Shown here in pieces: positions 9,012 through 17,633 of a stretch of DNA of 64,000 bases. Under the pieces are notes generated by a model. It did no database searches. It was given only the letters and a program-made list of their open reading frames with translations, and was not told the origin of the DNA. Position 1 is the first letter of the stretch; the number at the start of each line of letters is the position of its first letter. The stretch comes from Mycolicibacterium lutetiense (lineage in GTDB: Bacteria > Actinomycetota > Actinomycetes > Mycobacteriales > Mycobacteriaceae): positions 1,550,001 through 1,614,000 of the forward strand of contig NZ_JAGIOP010000002.1 of NCBI RefSeq assembly GCF_017876775.1, written 5' to 3'. The position numbers were made by a program, and so were the translations under genes.

Positions 9012-10460
9012 TCACGGGGTGCGCTGCGGCAACGGCGCCTTCCAGGTTCCGTCGATCGCCGCCTTCTCAGGCCAGTACAGCCGCTCGATCAACACGAACG
9101 GACCGTCCGGCGCCGGCAACCAGTTCGACTCCTTGTCCGCGCCCGGGGATTCCCGCTGCACGTAGAAGGTGTAGCCGCCGTCGGCATCCTTCTGCAGTGA
9201 GGGCAGCATCGGCGAGTTGATCAGGTACCGATTGATCGGATTGGCCACCAGCAGACTCTCCGGCATCCGGTACATGGTGATCGACCAGAATCCCTTGACC
9301 GGCGGAAGCTGGCCGGGGGCGAATCGATAGGTGTATTTGTTCGCACCGGTCAGCGTGGCACCCGCCGAATCCAGGCGGAAGATCGGATACATCGCCTCAG
9401 CGGCATCGTTGCCGTAGATGCCGTTGATCGCGCCGGCCATCCGGTACAGGTAATTGGTTCCCACCATCTGCCGGGTACCGAACATCTGCGCGGTCGTGAC
9501 CTCACCCTTGTCGACCTTCGCCTGCACCTGGTTGTATTCGGTCCAGGCGTCGGTGAGCCCGTCCTGGAAGGCCTGCTGCTGATCCGCGGGCAGCGCACCG
9601 ATGTCGAGTTTCTTGTCGGTGCCGATTCCGATCGACGCGAATTTCGCCCGGAGCTCCTTCTCCGAGTCCAGCACCGGCACGTACTTCAGCACGAAGTTGA
9701 GCGTCTCAAAGAACTTCGGCGACTTTCGCTGCTCATCTGGGGTCTGTGGAACCAAGAAGTCGATCGCGGGAGGCGCCGCGGGCGCCGCTGTACCGAGGAA
9801 TTTCGACAGCGGTTCAGCTTTGTAGCCGGCCTGGATCGCCTTCACCTTGTCGATGTCGTTGGGGCCGAACAGCTGGGTTCGGTACAACGCGAGCACGAAG
9901 TCGGTCTCGGCGCGTAGCACCTCGTCGATGCCAGCGGGCTTTTCGCCCTTCCAGTTCGGGCCGGCGAGCAGGTACTTCCCCGCCTTGTTGCCGGTGGTGC
10001 GGCTGCCCAGGTAGCCCATGTTGTAGGTGTAGGCATCGATGAACTGCACCGAGTAGTACCGGTTGCTCTCCACCTCGGGCACGGTCAGCACCAAGGGCTC
10101 GGCGCGCAGATCCGCACCCAACGTCGAGTACGGGGTGTCCGAGTTCGGAGTCTGCACGGCGGTGTCCGCCGGGGTGGCGACGGTCGCAACAGAATGCAGG
10201 ACATTCCAGGGGGCTCGGAACTGCGAACTCTGCTTGTCCTGGAAGTACGCGTACTGGATTCGGTAGTTGTCCACCATCGGATACCCGTAGATGTACGCCT
10301 GCTTCGCGATCTCCCGGATCTGAGCGGGGGTCACCGCGGCCTGCTCCTTCGAGTCCTTGCCCGCATCCTCGCCGCTACCGCAGCCGGTCAACGTGACCGC
10401 CAGCGTCGCCGCGGCGATAACGGCCGACCAACGGCGCCACGTGCCATTTCGTCTGGTCAT
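9012..10460 (-). CDS. DUF1254/DUF1214 lipoprotein (second of tandem pair)
   Basis: 482 residues. A lipoprotein signal (TLAVTLTGC, lipidated Cys27) is followed by an N-terminal DUF1254 domain and a C-terminal DUF1214 domain. The latter is recognisable from GFWSITMYRMPESLLVANP and the Tyr-rich end. Molecular function is unknown; members are exported and often duplicated. The start ATG at 10460 lies 4 bases after the TAA of its paralogue, so translation is probably coupled; an in-frame extension to 10508 would overlap that gene. It is close in length and domain order to the upstream copy, indicating tandem duplication. Confidence 0.82.
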   Translation of the reverse strand: MTRRNGTWRRWSAVIAAATLAVTLTGCGSGEDAGKDSKEQAAVTPAQIREIAKQAYIYGYPMVDNYRIQYAYFQDKQSSQFRAPWNVLHSVATVATPADTAVQTPNSDTPYSTLGADLRAEPLVLTVPEVESNRYYSVQFIDAYTYNMGYLGSRTTGNKAGKYLLAGPNWKGEKPAGIDEVLRAETDFVLALYRTQLFGPNDIDKVKAIQAGYKAEPLSKFLGTAAPAAPPAIDFLVPQTPDEQRKSPKFFETLNFVLKYVPVLDSEKELRAKFASIGIGTDKKLDIGALPADQQQAFQDGLTDAWTEYNQVQAKVDKGEVTTAQMFGTRQMVGTNYLYRMAGAINGIYGNDAAEAMYPIFRLDSAGATLTGANKYTYRFAPGQLPPVKGFWSITMYRMPESLLVANPINRYLINSPMLPSLQKDADGGYTFYVQRESPGADKESNWLPAPDGPFVLIERLYWPEKAAIDGTWKAPLPQRTP

Positions 10461-10464
10461 GCGC

Positions 10465-11916
10465 TTACCCGACCTTCTGCGGGACCGGTGCGTGCCACGT
10501 GCCGTCAAGAGCGGCCTCCTTGGGCCAGTACAGCCGCTGCGTCAACCGGAACGGTCCTTCGGGCGCCGGCAGCCAGTTCGACTCCCACTCCGGACCCGGG
10601 GTTTCCCGCTGCACATAGATGGTGTATCCGCCATCGGGATCCTGCTTCAGCGTGGGCAGCATCGGCGAGTTGATCAGGTAACGGTTGATCGGATTCGCGA
10701 CCAGCAGGCTCTGCGGCATCCGGTACATCGTGAGCGACCAGAACGCGTTTACCGGAGGCAGTTGTCCGGGCGCATAGCGGTAGATGTAGTTGTTCGCGCC
10801 ATCGAGGGGAGCTCCCGTCGAGTCGATTGAGGCACTCGGATACATCGCTTCGGCCTTGTCGTTGCCGTAGATGCCGTTGATGGCCCCGGCCATCCGATAC
10901 AGGTAGTTGGTGCCGAGCGTCTGGCGGTTGCCGAACAGCTCACTGGGTGAGAGCTGCCCGCTCTCCACCTTCGCCTGGGTCGGATCGTATTCCTTCCAGG
11001 CGTCGGTGATCGCCGCCTGGAAGGCGTCCTGCTTGTCCTTGCTCAGCGATGTGATGTCCAGCTTCTGGTCCGTACCGATGCCGATCGAAGCGAACTTCGC
11101 GCGCAGGTCCCTTTCGGTCTCCAGGACCGGCGCGAACTGCAGAACAAAGTTGAGGGTCTCGAAGAACTGCGGAGACTTGCGCTCTTCCTCCGCGGACTGC
11201 GGAACCACGAAATCCACTGCGGGCGCGGCGGCCGGCGCCGGCTTGCCCTCAAACTTCGACAGTGGTTCCGCCCCGTACTGGGCCTGAATCGCCTTGACGT
11301 TGTCGAGGTCGGAGGCCCCGAAGAGCTGGGTCCGATATGCGACAAAAGCGAATTCGGTGTCCGAGCGAATCACCTTGTCGATGCCGGCGGGCTTCTCACC
11401 CTTCCAACTCGGTCCCGCGAGTAAGTATTTGCCGGCATTGTTGCCGGTTGTCCGACTGCCCACGTAGTCGAAGTTGTACATGTACTGGTCCATGAACTGA
11501 AGCGAGTAATACCGCTTCGCGTCGATGGTCGGAACGCTCAAAACGTAAGGCTCCGTACGTAAATCGGCTCCGAAGAAGCTGTACGGCGTGTCCGAGTTGG
11601 GGGTCTGAATGGCGGTGTCGGCCGGCGTGTAAACCTGGGCGTTCGATTGAAGAGTGTTCCAGGGGGCCTTGTACTGCGGATTCTGCTTGTCCTGGAAGTA
11701 GGCGTACTGGATCCGGTAGTTGTCCACCATCGGGAAGCCATAGATGTAGGCCTGCTTGGCGATCTGCCGGATCTGGTCCGCGGTGACCTCTGCGGTGGGC
11801 GTGCTCGAAGCCGTGTTCGAAGCCTTGTCACCGCCGCAGGCGACCGCGGTCAGCGCGATCGCCGCGACGCCCACCACACTCAACCACCGTCGCGGCCAGA
11901 GCGCCTTGTTGTCCAT
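10465..11916 (-). CDS. DUF1254/DUF1214 lipoprotein (first of tandem pair)
   Basis: 483 residues with the same plan as its neighbour: lipobox ending at Cys27 (TAVACGG), DUF1254, then DUF1214 (AFWSLTMYRMPQSLLVANP). The start ATG at 11916 has AGAGGGGAAC upstream. It is transcribed divergently from an AraC-type regulator 93 bases away, which is a plausible controller of the pair. The biochemical role is not established. Confidence 0.82.
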   Translation of the reverse strand: MDNKALWPRRWLSVVGVAAIALTAVACGGDKASNTASSTPTAEVTADQIRQIAKQAYIYGFPMVDNYRIQYAYFQDKQNPQYKAPWNTLQSNAQVYTPADTAIQTPNSDTPYSFFGADLRTEPYVLSVPTIDAKRYYSLQFMDQYMYNFDYVGSRTTGNNAGKYLLAGPSWKGEKPAGIDKVIRSDTEFAFVAYRTQLFGASDLDNVKAIQAQYGAEPLSKFEGKPAPAAAPAVDFVVPQSAEEERKSPQFFETLNFVLQFAPVLETERDLRAKFASIGIGTDQKLDITSLSKDKQDAFQAAITDAWKEYDPTQAKVESGQLSPSELFGNRQTLGTNYLYRMAGAINGIYGNDKAEAMYPSASIDSTGAPLDGANNYIYRYAPGQLPPVNAFWSLTMYRMPQSLLVANPINRYLINSPMLPTLKQDPDGGYTIYVQRETPGPEWESNWLPAPEGPFRLTQRLYWPKEAALDGTWHAPVPQKVG

Positions 11917-12009
11917 CGCTGTTCCCCTCTTCTGTCACCCGACCCCCGACCATCCTTGCCTGAACCAACCGTGTCTGTCTTGACTTTCCTGGACATCTTC
12001 TTGACCGTT

Positions 12010-13008
12010 ATGGACATGCAGTTGATCCAAGGATCATCGCTGGTGGGGTTCAAGGGGCTCGCCGCCGCCCATGGGGGCGACCCGGCCGCGTTGCTGGAAT
12101 TTGCTGGCATCAACCCCGCCGATGCCGGTCAACGTGACCGCTATATTCCGTTGCGCAACGCCATCGCCGCGGTCGAGAGCGCAGCCGCGGCACTGGGTGT
12201 GGATGACTTCGGGCGTCAGCTCGCGCTGCGGCAGAGCATCGATATCCTCGGCCCGGTCGGTGTCGCGGCGCGCACCGCCACCACCGTGGCTGAAGCGTTC
12301 ACCATCATCGACACCTACATGGGCGCCTACAGTCCCGGCATCACCGCCCGCATCAACTCGCACACCGACGAGACGCTGCGCCGGTTCGAATTCGAATTCC
12401 TCCTGTACCCGACGCCACCACAGGCCCAGGCCATCGAACTCGCCCTCGGCGTCACCATCCGCGTGCTGCACCTGTTCCTTGGCACCACCTACCGGGCTGT
12501 TTCCGTGCACCTGCCCCACCCCGCGCTCGGCACCAGAACCGACTACCGCCGCTACTTCGGCTGCCCAGCGCACTTCAACGAACCATTCGCCGGATTTACC
12601 CTGCGCGCCAACGACTTACAGAGCCCACTCAACCACGATCCGCTGGCACATCGGCTCGCCTTGCGCTACCTGTCCAGCACCCGCGCCGAGCACGCGACCG
12701 GCTTCACCGACACCGTGCGCGGCATCATCCGCCAACTCCTGCCCACCGGAGACCTGACCGCCGAACTCGTCGCCCGCCAGTTCGGCATCCACCCCAAGAC
12801 GCTGCAACGCCGCCTCGCCGCCGAAGGAAGCACCTTCGGCAAGATGATCGATCAAACCCGCCGCGAACTTGCCGAGCGCTTGTTGCTCGACACCGATCTG
12901 CCCCTCGCGCAGCTGTGTCGCCAACTCGGCTACGCCGAGCAGAGCGTGCTGACGCGAGCATGCAGACGCTGGTTCGGCATGACCCCCACCGACTACCGCA
13001 ACCGGTGA
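12010..13008 (+). CDS. AraC-family transcriptional regulator
   Basis: 332 residues. An N-terminal ligand/oligomer domain of the AraC-binding type (about 10-200) is followed by a C-terminal double helix-turn-helix (about 230-330). The signature is AQLCRQLGYAEQSVLTRACRRWFG ending MTPTDYRNR. The start was taken as ATG at 12010 (or 12016); no ribosome site is obvious, and open frame continues far upstream through the divergent lipoprotein gene. It faces away from the DUF1254 pair, so it may control that pair and itself. It ends 15 bases before the truncated integrase fragment. Confidence 0.85.
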   Translation: MDMQLIQGSSLVGFKGLAAAHGGDPAALLEFAGINPADAGQRDRYIPLRNAIAAVESAAAALGVDDFGRQLALRQSIDILGPVGVAARTATTVAEAFTIIDTYMGAYSPGITARINSHTDETLRRFEFEFLLYPTPPQAQAIELALGVTIRVLHLFLGTTYRAVSVHLPHPALGTRTDYRRYFGCPAHFNEPFAGFTLRANDLQSPLNHDPLAHRLALRYLSSTRAEHATGFTDTVRGIIRQLLPTGDLTAELVARQFGIHPKTLQRRLAAEGSTFGKMIDQTRRELAERLLLDTDLPLAQLCRQLGYAEQSVLTRACRRWFGMTPTDYRNR

Positions 13009-13023
13009 CCACCCTGTGCCCGT

Positions 13024-13096
13024 CACGGCGTGCGCCGTCGCGAGTACGCAGCTCGTCGCCCGGATGAGCAATTCTCTGCACCACGACTATCCGCAT
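13024..13096 (-). pseudogene. Beheaded integrase: first ~20 codons of a second int gene
   Basis: From ATG at 13096 the peptide begins MRIVVVQR, matching MRIVAVQR of the intact integrase at 26387, and keeps weak similarity for about 20 codons (HPGDELRTRDG). The homology then fades into AraC-gene sequence. The upstream AAGGAGGTTTCTT ribosome site and the leader are also conserved. This is the start of a related integrase whose remainder was lost. Confidence 0.7.
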
Positions 13097-13103
13097 GAAG
13101 AAA

Positions 13104-13170
13104 CCTCCTTGCCGACTGTGCATCCAGTGGCAACCCACGGGAATGACACATTTTGCTGTCGGCAAGGAGG
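13104..13170. repeat. Integrase leader copy with 13-base inverted repeat
   Basis: CCTCCTTGCCGAC (13104-13116) and GTCGGCAAGGAGG (13158-13170) form a perfect inverted repeat. An inner GTGG-CAAC-CCAC hairpin sits between them. It corresponds to 26395-26461 with scattered substitutions, so the two are direct-repeat copies of one functional region. Confidence 0.8.
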
Positions 13171-13202
13171 TCTCAAATATGAAGTTATCTGGGTACTACT
13201 GG

Positions 13203-13241
13203 TGGAGCTAACTGTCATGTCCACGATGTCTTCCGTGTCAT
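13203..13241. other. Internal attachment site and element left end
   Basis: TGGAGCT (13203-13209) equals the ssrA-end core. The next 32 bases resemble the left end at 8977-9000 and match 16077-16108 even better, through TGTCTTCCGTGTCAT. Interpreted as a junction between two tandemly inserted elements. Confidence 0.6.
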
Positions 13242-13348
13242 GTGTATGCCGTTCCATGCGGGTTCCAAGACAACGAGTGTCTTCCTTAGATCAGATCGAC
13301 TCTCCGAATTCCGCAGAAGCGGAACTTCTTGTTCGCCACCCCCACCTG

Positions 13349-14404
13349 CTAACGACGGTCGGTGCCCGCGCGTGGAAACAGCACCGCCGGGTCCACCGTG
13401 CGGACCAACGCCCGCTGAACGGACCGCAGCAGCACGAGGGCTTCGACGTCGGTGAACGGGTTAACCAGCTCGAACTCCACCCCCGCGCCGATCATGTCGC
13501 TGACCCAGCTGATCTCGGCCAGGAACTGGATACGGGTCCAGTCCAACGTCGACAGGTTCGGCCTGTTGCGGCTGAGCTGGTCGCGGAGCCGGGCAACGTC
13601 GGAGTCGAAGTCGGCCCTATCCGTGTAGCCGAGCGCTTCGATAGGCACCGGCCGCCCGGCGGCGATCCCACCCCACACCGACAGCGCGGTGTCCAAGAAC
13701 CGCTTCTGCTCCCCGGACAGCTTGGGGCCGCCCTTGGCTGCACGTTTCAGTTGCTCGGCGTGGTCGGCGGCTGCTGCCGCAACATCGGCCGACGTGGCAC
13801 CGATGTGTTGGATGAATGCGTCGCTCGTGGCTGCGGCGAGTGCGCCGATCCCGGAACCGAGCCGCATCCGGGGCCCTGCGGCGGCCGCGAAGATCTGCTC
13901 GACCACCAGACCCTGCCGCGGTTCCGTCGAACCCCGCAGATGCGTGCAGTACTCGACCCACAGCGACTCGTTGCTCGCCGTGATGTAGCCGCTCGCGCGC
14001 ACTCCCCACACCCCGGGCAGCTTCGGCAGCACCATCTCGCTGGTCCGGACTCCTTCGGCATTCCAGTCCCGAAGGCCCCTGTCCACATAGGTGATCAACT
14101 CATCGGGATCCGGCACGCCGGTGAACCGGAAGGCGCTGAGCGCCTGCACTCCCGCCCACCCCGGCCACCCCACGACCGTGGCTCCCACGACGCGCAGCGG
14201 CGTCGCGGCGTCGCCTGCGACCGACAGCGTCTGCCATCCATCCGGTATCGGGGTGTCGGTCAGCCACACCGCCTCCGCCGGCGGCAACGGAGCCCACCCA
14301 TTCACCTGGGCCGAGATGAAGTCCAGCAGCGAGGACTCGGCCAGGACACGATCCCACGGGGACTCATCCCCGTGGCGGTGCCCGAACGCCTCGGTCTCAC
14401 TCAT
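13349..14404 (-). CDS. Unknown protein downstream of T7SS effector (possible immunity or chaperone)
   Basis: 351 residues, soluble, with no signal peptide or membrane segment and no family I recognise. The middle is Ala-rich and helical (about 185-260); the N-terminal part looks like a mixed alpha/beta domain with several Trp residues. It is the third gene of an apparent operon after the EspC-like and WXG-toxin-like genes, starting 58 bases after the latter. In polymorphic toxin loci this place is usually held by an immunity protein or secretion chaperone; both are inferences. It is longer than typical immunity proteins. Start ATG at 14404. Confidence 0.7.
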   Translation of the reverse strand: MSETEAFGHRHGDESPWDRVLAESSLLDFISAQVNGWAPLPPAEAVWLTDTPIPDGWQTLSVAGDAATPLRVVGATVVGWPGWAGVQALSAFRFTGVPDPDELITYVDRGLRDWNAEGVRTSEMVLPKLPGVWGVRASGYITASNESLWVEYCTHLRGSTEPRQGLVVEQIFAAAAGPRMRLGSGIGALAAATSDAFIQHIGATSADVAAAAADHAEQLKRAAKGGPKLSGEQKRFLDTALSVWGGIAAGRPVPIEALGYTDRADFDSDVARLRDQLSRNRPNLSTLDWTRIQFLAEISWVSDMIGAGVEFELVNPFTDVEALVLLRSVQRALVRTVDPAVLFPRAGTDRR

Positions 14405-14462
14405 CGCGCATCACCCCGATTCCAGGTTCCAGCATCCGCATCTCCTTCACGACGAGTCACAC

Positions 14463-15752
14463 TTAGCCCGGCGCCAACAGCAGGAACGCCAGTATCCCGG
14501 CAAGCCCCACTGCCCCCACTGTCGCCGCGGGCGCACTGATCTGCCCCGGGTTTAGATCCACACCCGGGCCGGGCATCAACGGGGTGTTCGGGAGGATCAA
14601 CGGCCCCACCGGCGACACCGGGGTCGCCGGAAGCGACGGGTTCGCCAGCCACGGAGGCAGCCCGCTTGGATCGGCGGGCAGCGGCGACGGCAGCGGGCCC
14701 GGCACGTGTGGGGCGGGCTGCGGCAGGGGAGCCTCCACGGGGTGAGGCAGCGTCGGCGGGAGGTTCGGAGGGGCGCCGATGATGGGCGCAGCACCCCCGA
14801 CACCTCCGATCAGCCGCAGGAACTCGTCGAACCCTCCGGTCGGCCGGTAGACCGTGCCCCCGTCCCCGGTCAACGGGTCGTGGATCACGACGATGCCGTC
14901 CTTGTACATGGCCGTTGACGATCGCCCAGGAATCTGACCCACGTGCAGCGACGGATCGGATTGTGGGTTGCCCGTGAGCATGTCGTGCACCAGCTTGGCC
15001 AACTGGTCTTGCGTCATCCCCTTGAAGTCGCTGAAGTGCTTCTGCCAGGCGTGGCCGTAGGCGATGCGCTGCGCGTCCTCCATCACGGGGTCGTCGCTCC
15101 ACCCGCCCGGTGGTTGTGGCAGACCTGGATCAGAAGGCGGTGGGTCCAGCTTGAACGTGTGGTCGACGAGATCGATGTGGGCGCTGTTCCCGCCCTGCTG
15201 CGCGTCCTCGCCGTCGAACTGGATCGCCTCCAGCTCCGCGGCTTTCGTCTGCAAACGCTCCCCGACAAAGGAATCGGCCTGAATGAGACGCTCGGCGTAC
15301 CAGCGGATGTCCTCGGCGTGCTCCTTGGCCGCCTTGTTCCGCTCGACGATCGTGTTGATGTCATAGCGGCGGGAGTCGGTGACCGTTAAGTCCTCGGCAA
15401 CCGTGAACCCGTCGTTCTCGGCCTCGGTGATCGCCCTGACTGCTTCCTGCTTGGCCGCCCGGACATCATGACCACCGTTCTCGGCGATGTCGGCGGCCTC
15501 GTTCTGAACGGTGGTCTGCTGGCGCACGACCGCGGTGTCTGCGGTCACCCTGTCGAGAGCGGCGTCCTTCGCGTTGCCCTCCCACGTGGTTCCGCCGGGT
15601 GAGCCGACGTTGCGGCGGTGCTCGTCGAACAGTGCGACAGACTGGACACCCATGCTCCGCAGTTGTGTGGCCGCGTCGTCGAGGTGCTGGGTCGGCCACT
15701 CTTCGATCTCAGACCGGCTGAGGGCACCCGAGCGTGAAGGGACTGCGCTCAC
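14463..15752 (-). CDS. WXG-like T7SS effector with toxin-like central domain
   Basis: 429 residues. The N-terminal ~200 residues are helical with a Trp-Glu-Gly turn at 57-59, as in WXG/LXG proteins exported by ESX systems. Residues about 228-316 (AYGHAWQKHF, then GQIPGRSS, then GDGGTVYRPTGGFDEFL) resemble compact C-terminal toxin modules of polymorphic toxins; His234 and His239 could be catalytic. A Pro-rich stretch (about 330-400) and a C-terminal hydrophobic helix follow. The GTG start at 15752 overlaps the EspC-like stop by 4 bases. The nuclease-like reading is inference from memory of such domains. Confidence 0.65.
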   Translation of the reverse strand: MSAVPSRSGALSRSEIEEWPTQHLDDAATQLRSMGVQSVALFDEHRRNVGSPGGTTWEGNAKDAALDRVTADTAVVRQQTTVQNEAADIAENGGHDVRAAKQEAVRAITEAENDGFTVAEDLTVTDSRRYDINTIVERNKAAKEHAEDIRWYAERLIQADSFVGERLQTKAAELEAIQFDGEDAQQGGNSAHIDLVDHTFKLDPPPSDPGLPQPPGGWSDDPVMEDAQRIAYGHAWQKHFSDFKGMTQDQLAKLVHDMLTGNPQSDPSLHVGQIPGRSSTAMYKDGIVVIHDPLTGDGGTVYRPTGGFDEFLRLIGGVGGAAPIIGAPPNLPPTLPHPVEAPLPQPAPHVPGPLPSPLPADPSGLPPWLANPSLPATPVSPVGPLILPNTPLMPGPGVDLNPGQISAPAATVGAVGLAGILAFLLLAPG

Positions 15753-16027
15753 ACGGACACCGTGGTGATCGCGGCGGCGCCGTCGTCGTCCGTGGTGTCG
15801 TAGCGCGCGCCGCTCACCGAGAGGTCATCGGCCTGGCCGGAGACGCGGTGCGACTGGCGGGTGCGGACGGACTGAGCGGCGGCCAGGATCGCGGCCGCCC
15901 CTGCCTGACTCGGAGCCGTACCCCGTCCGCCCCCTGCCGTCCCTGCGGCCAACTCCGCAGCTGTCGCATCGCTGCGGGCGGCCGAGGCTCGCAGGCCAGC
16001 AGCGTTCACGTTCAGTTCGTTTGCCAC
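15749..16027 (-). CDS. EspC-like type VII secretion target (PF10824-type)
   Basis: 92 residues. A helix-rich small protein beginning NELNVNAAGLRASAARSDA and ending with DTTDDDGAAAITTV. This matches the EspC-type 'T7SS target' family, whose members are co-secreted with larger partners by ESX systems. GTG at 16027 was chosen; it lies 4 bases after a GGGGGG box, and an in-frame GTG 12 bases upstream is possible. The stop overlaps the start of the WXG-like gene (GTGA), so the two are probably made in equal amounts and secreted as a pair. Confidence 0.7.
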   Translation of the reverse strand: MANELNVNAAGLRASAARSDATAAELAAGTAGGGRGTAPSQAGAAAILAAAQSVRTRQSHRVSGQADDLSVSGARYDTTDDDGAAAITTVSV

Positions 16028-16076
16028 GGCACCCCCCACCGAACCAACACTGGCCGTGAGCCTAACTCAGGACTTG

Positions 16077-16108
16077 AACTGTCATATTCGCAGTGTCTTC
16101 CGTGTCAT
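16077..16108. repeat. Third copy of the element left-end sequence
   Basis: From AACTGTCAT at 16077 to CGTGTCAT at 16108 the bases match 13210-13241 at most positions, with an identical TGTCTTCCGTGTCAT tail. The preceding GGACTTG is only a degraded version of the TGGAGCT core. It sits just outside the EspC-like gene start. Confidence 0.55.
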
Positions 16109-16134
16109 CCGGCGGACCAAGGTCTTTCTCAACC

Positions 16135-16281
16135 CTATCCATTGTGTCTTCCGGCACCGCGCGCTGCGCGTTCAGGCTGGAGACCGGAAAGGTAGTCCTC
16201 GATCTCTCCGGCACTCTGGGTGAGGCTGTCGATCCGCCCGCGGAGGATGTCGAGTTGGTTGCGGAGCTCGGGCTCGACCAT
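16135..16281 (-). CDS. Possible 48-aa coiled-coil peptide
   Basis: An ATG at 16281 opens 48 residues with a heptad-like run (LRNQLDILRGRIDSLTQ). There is no recognised family and no convincing ribosome site. The remainder of the gap between the EspC-like gene and kwaB (16282-16657) shows only short overlapping frames and no recognisable gene. Confidence 0.3.
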   Translation of the reverse strand: MVEPELRNQLDILRGRIDSLTQSAGEIEDYLSGLQPERAARGAGRHNG

Positions 16282-16657
16282 TGGGGCGGGCTCGCAGCAC
16301 TGTCCCGTCGGTGCCGCGCAGGGCACAACGGTGCGTATGACAGCGACGCGACACCGAGGGTCTCGGGTTAGCGATGGCCCGCCGGACGCTCTCGCTCGCG
16401 ACGATGCGCACCGCCGGCACAGACACTTTCGTCGTCGCACCCGTGTTACGAAGAAGTACGGGCAGAGTTCGGCGTGGACACCCAGACCTCGGGGAGCGAA
16501 GGACGCCCTGACCACCATTGACCACGCACTACTTCGGCCAATGGACTCACCATGCCCGGCCAGTTCGAACTAGCGTTTCCACCCAACGCATTCGAAGACT
16601 TTGGCGCGTTGGCGCGCCTTGATCACGCGCTGAGTACGCCGCGGTCCGGCAAGTCGC

Positions 16658-17608
16658 CTACCTCGCGGCCTTTTTATCGGCACGGAAGCCGGTCTTGGTT
16701 AACGACCCGGTGAATAGATCCTCATTCAAAAGGTAGAGAATCTGCGGGACATCATCTGCCGCTACTACGAGATTTCCCGCTGCGTCCAGGAATCGCGACG
16801 GATCCATCTCGTTGCCTTCCATCGCGGTACGCAAAGTTTCGGTCGAAACCGATGAGAGATGATCACGGCGAACAATTGCCTCCAGTCTGGCCTTCAGTCG
16901 CGAGTCCTTCACAACCCTCTGAGAAAACGACTCCTTACTCTCCTCGGCAAGCGAAACGTGTGTCGCAAGTTGGTCTATCCACTCCGGAATTTTCTGTGCG
17001 AGAGTTTCCTGATCTCGGAAAAACGCCGCAAAAACAGTCTGACTCAAGATGTAGACGTTGCTTCGTATCACCGCCAGATCAACCCATTCATCGAACGCAA
17101 ATATTGGATCGTCAACGGTCTGTAGAGTGTCAGATAGCGTTGAATAAATTCGACCTCGCTTCAACCCTCTGCGAGGGTTACTGCGCCTAATAAAAACAGA
17201 GCGATCACCGGGCGCACCTACGACAATTGCGTAAAAGCTAACGTCGCCCGTAGGAAGATGCCTTGGATTAATAGCTTCTAGACGCTCCGCTTGAGCCAAA
17301 ACCTCCAAGAACCTCTTACCGTCATGATCACTGGTCAGTCGTGGCGCATCACCAACCTCACTGGCATCGATCACAAGAAAGGTCTCCGGAGACAAATCCG
17401 CCTCGGGGGTCCAGTCTGCCGACTCACGATCACCCAGATCCTGAATTGTCCGTTGCACTACCGACCTAAACTCGTCGGCTACGCTCGACCCGAGAAGAAC
17501 CTGCCGGACCTTGGTATTCCGACCAACCGTCCAGCCGACTGCCAAAGTTATAGGTGATGGCTTTGCGAAATTAACCGCCGAAATTGCTTGCTGATGAAGG
17601 TCAGTCAC
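16658..17608 (-). CDS. kwaB: Kiwa defence protein KwaB (DUF4868)
   Basis: 316 residues, matching the DUF4868 family that forms the effector subunit of the two-gene Kiwa anti-phage system. The family core is visible around residues 170-200: FAFDEWVDLAVIRSNVYIL followed by TVFAAFFRDQE. An N-terminal alpha/beta part and a helical C-terminus flank it. In the known system KwaB binds DNA and acts with membrane-bound KwaA against phage at the infection site. The start is GTG at 17608 with GAGAG upstream, 25 bases after kwaA. Codon usage is clearly more AT-rich than the core genes, which points to transfer. Confidence 0.8.
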   Translation of the reverse strand: MTDLHQQAISAVNFAKPSPITLAVGWTVGRNTKVRQVLLGSSVADEFRSVVQRTIQDLGDRESADWTPEADLSPETFLVIDASEVGDAPRLTSDHDGKRFLEVLAQAERLEAINPRHLPTGDVSFYAIVVGAPGDRSVFIRRSNPRRGLKRGRIYSTLSDTLQTVDDPIFAFDEWVDLAVIRSNVYILSQTVFAAFFRDQETLAQKIPEWIDQLATHVSLAEESKESFSQRVVKDSRLKARLEAIVRRDHLSSVSTETLRTAMEGNEMDPSRFLDAAGNLVVAADDVPQILYLLNEDLFTGSLTKTGFRADKKAAR

Positions 17609-17633
17609 TACACTCTCGCTTTAAGTTGACTTT

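Noticed and set aside
13309-13324. TTCCGC-AGAA-GCGGAA hairpin after the 351-aa gene as a terminator
   Set aside because: The stem is only 6 base pairs and lacks a T-run on the minus strand, so it was not listed as a terminator.
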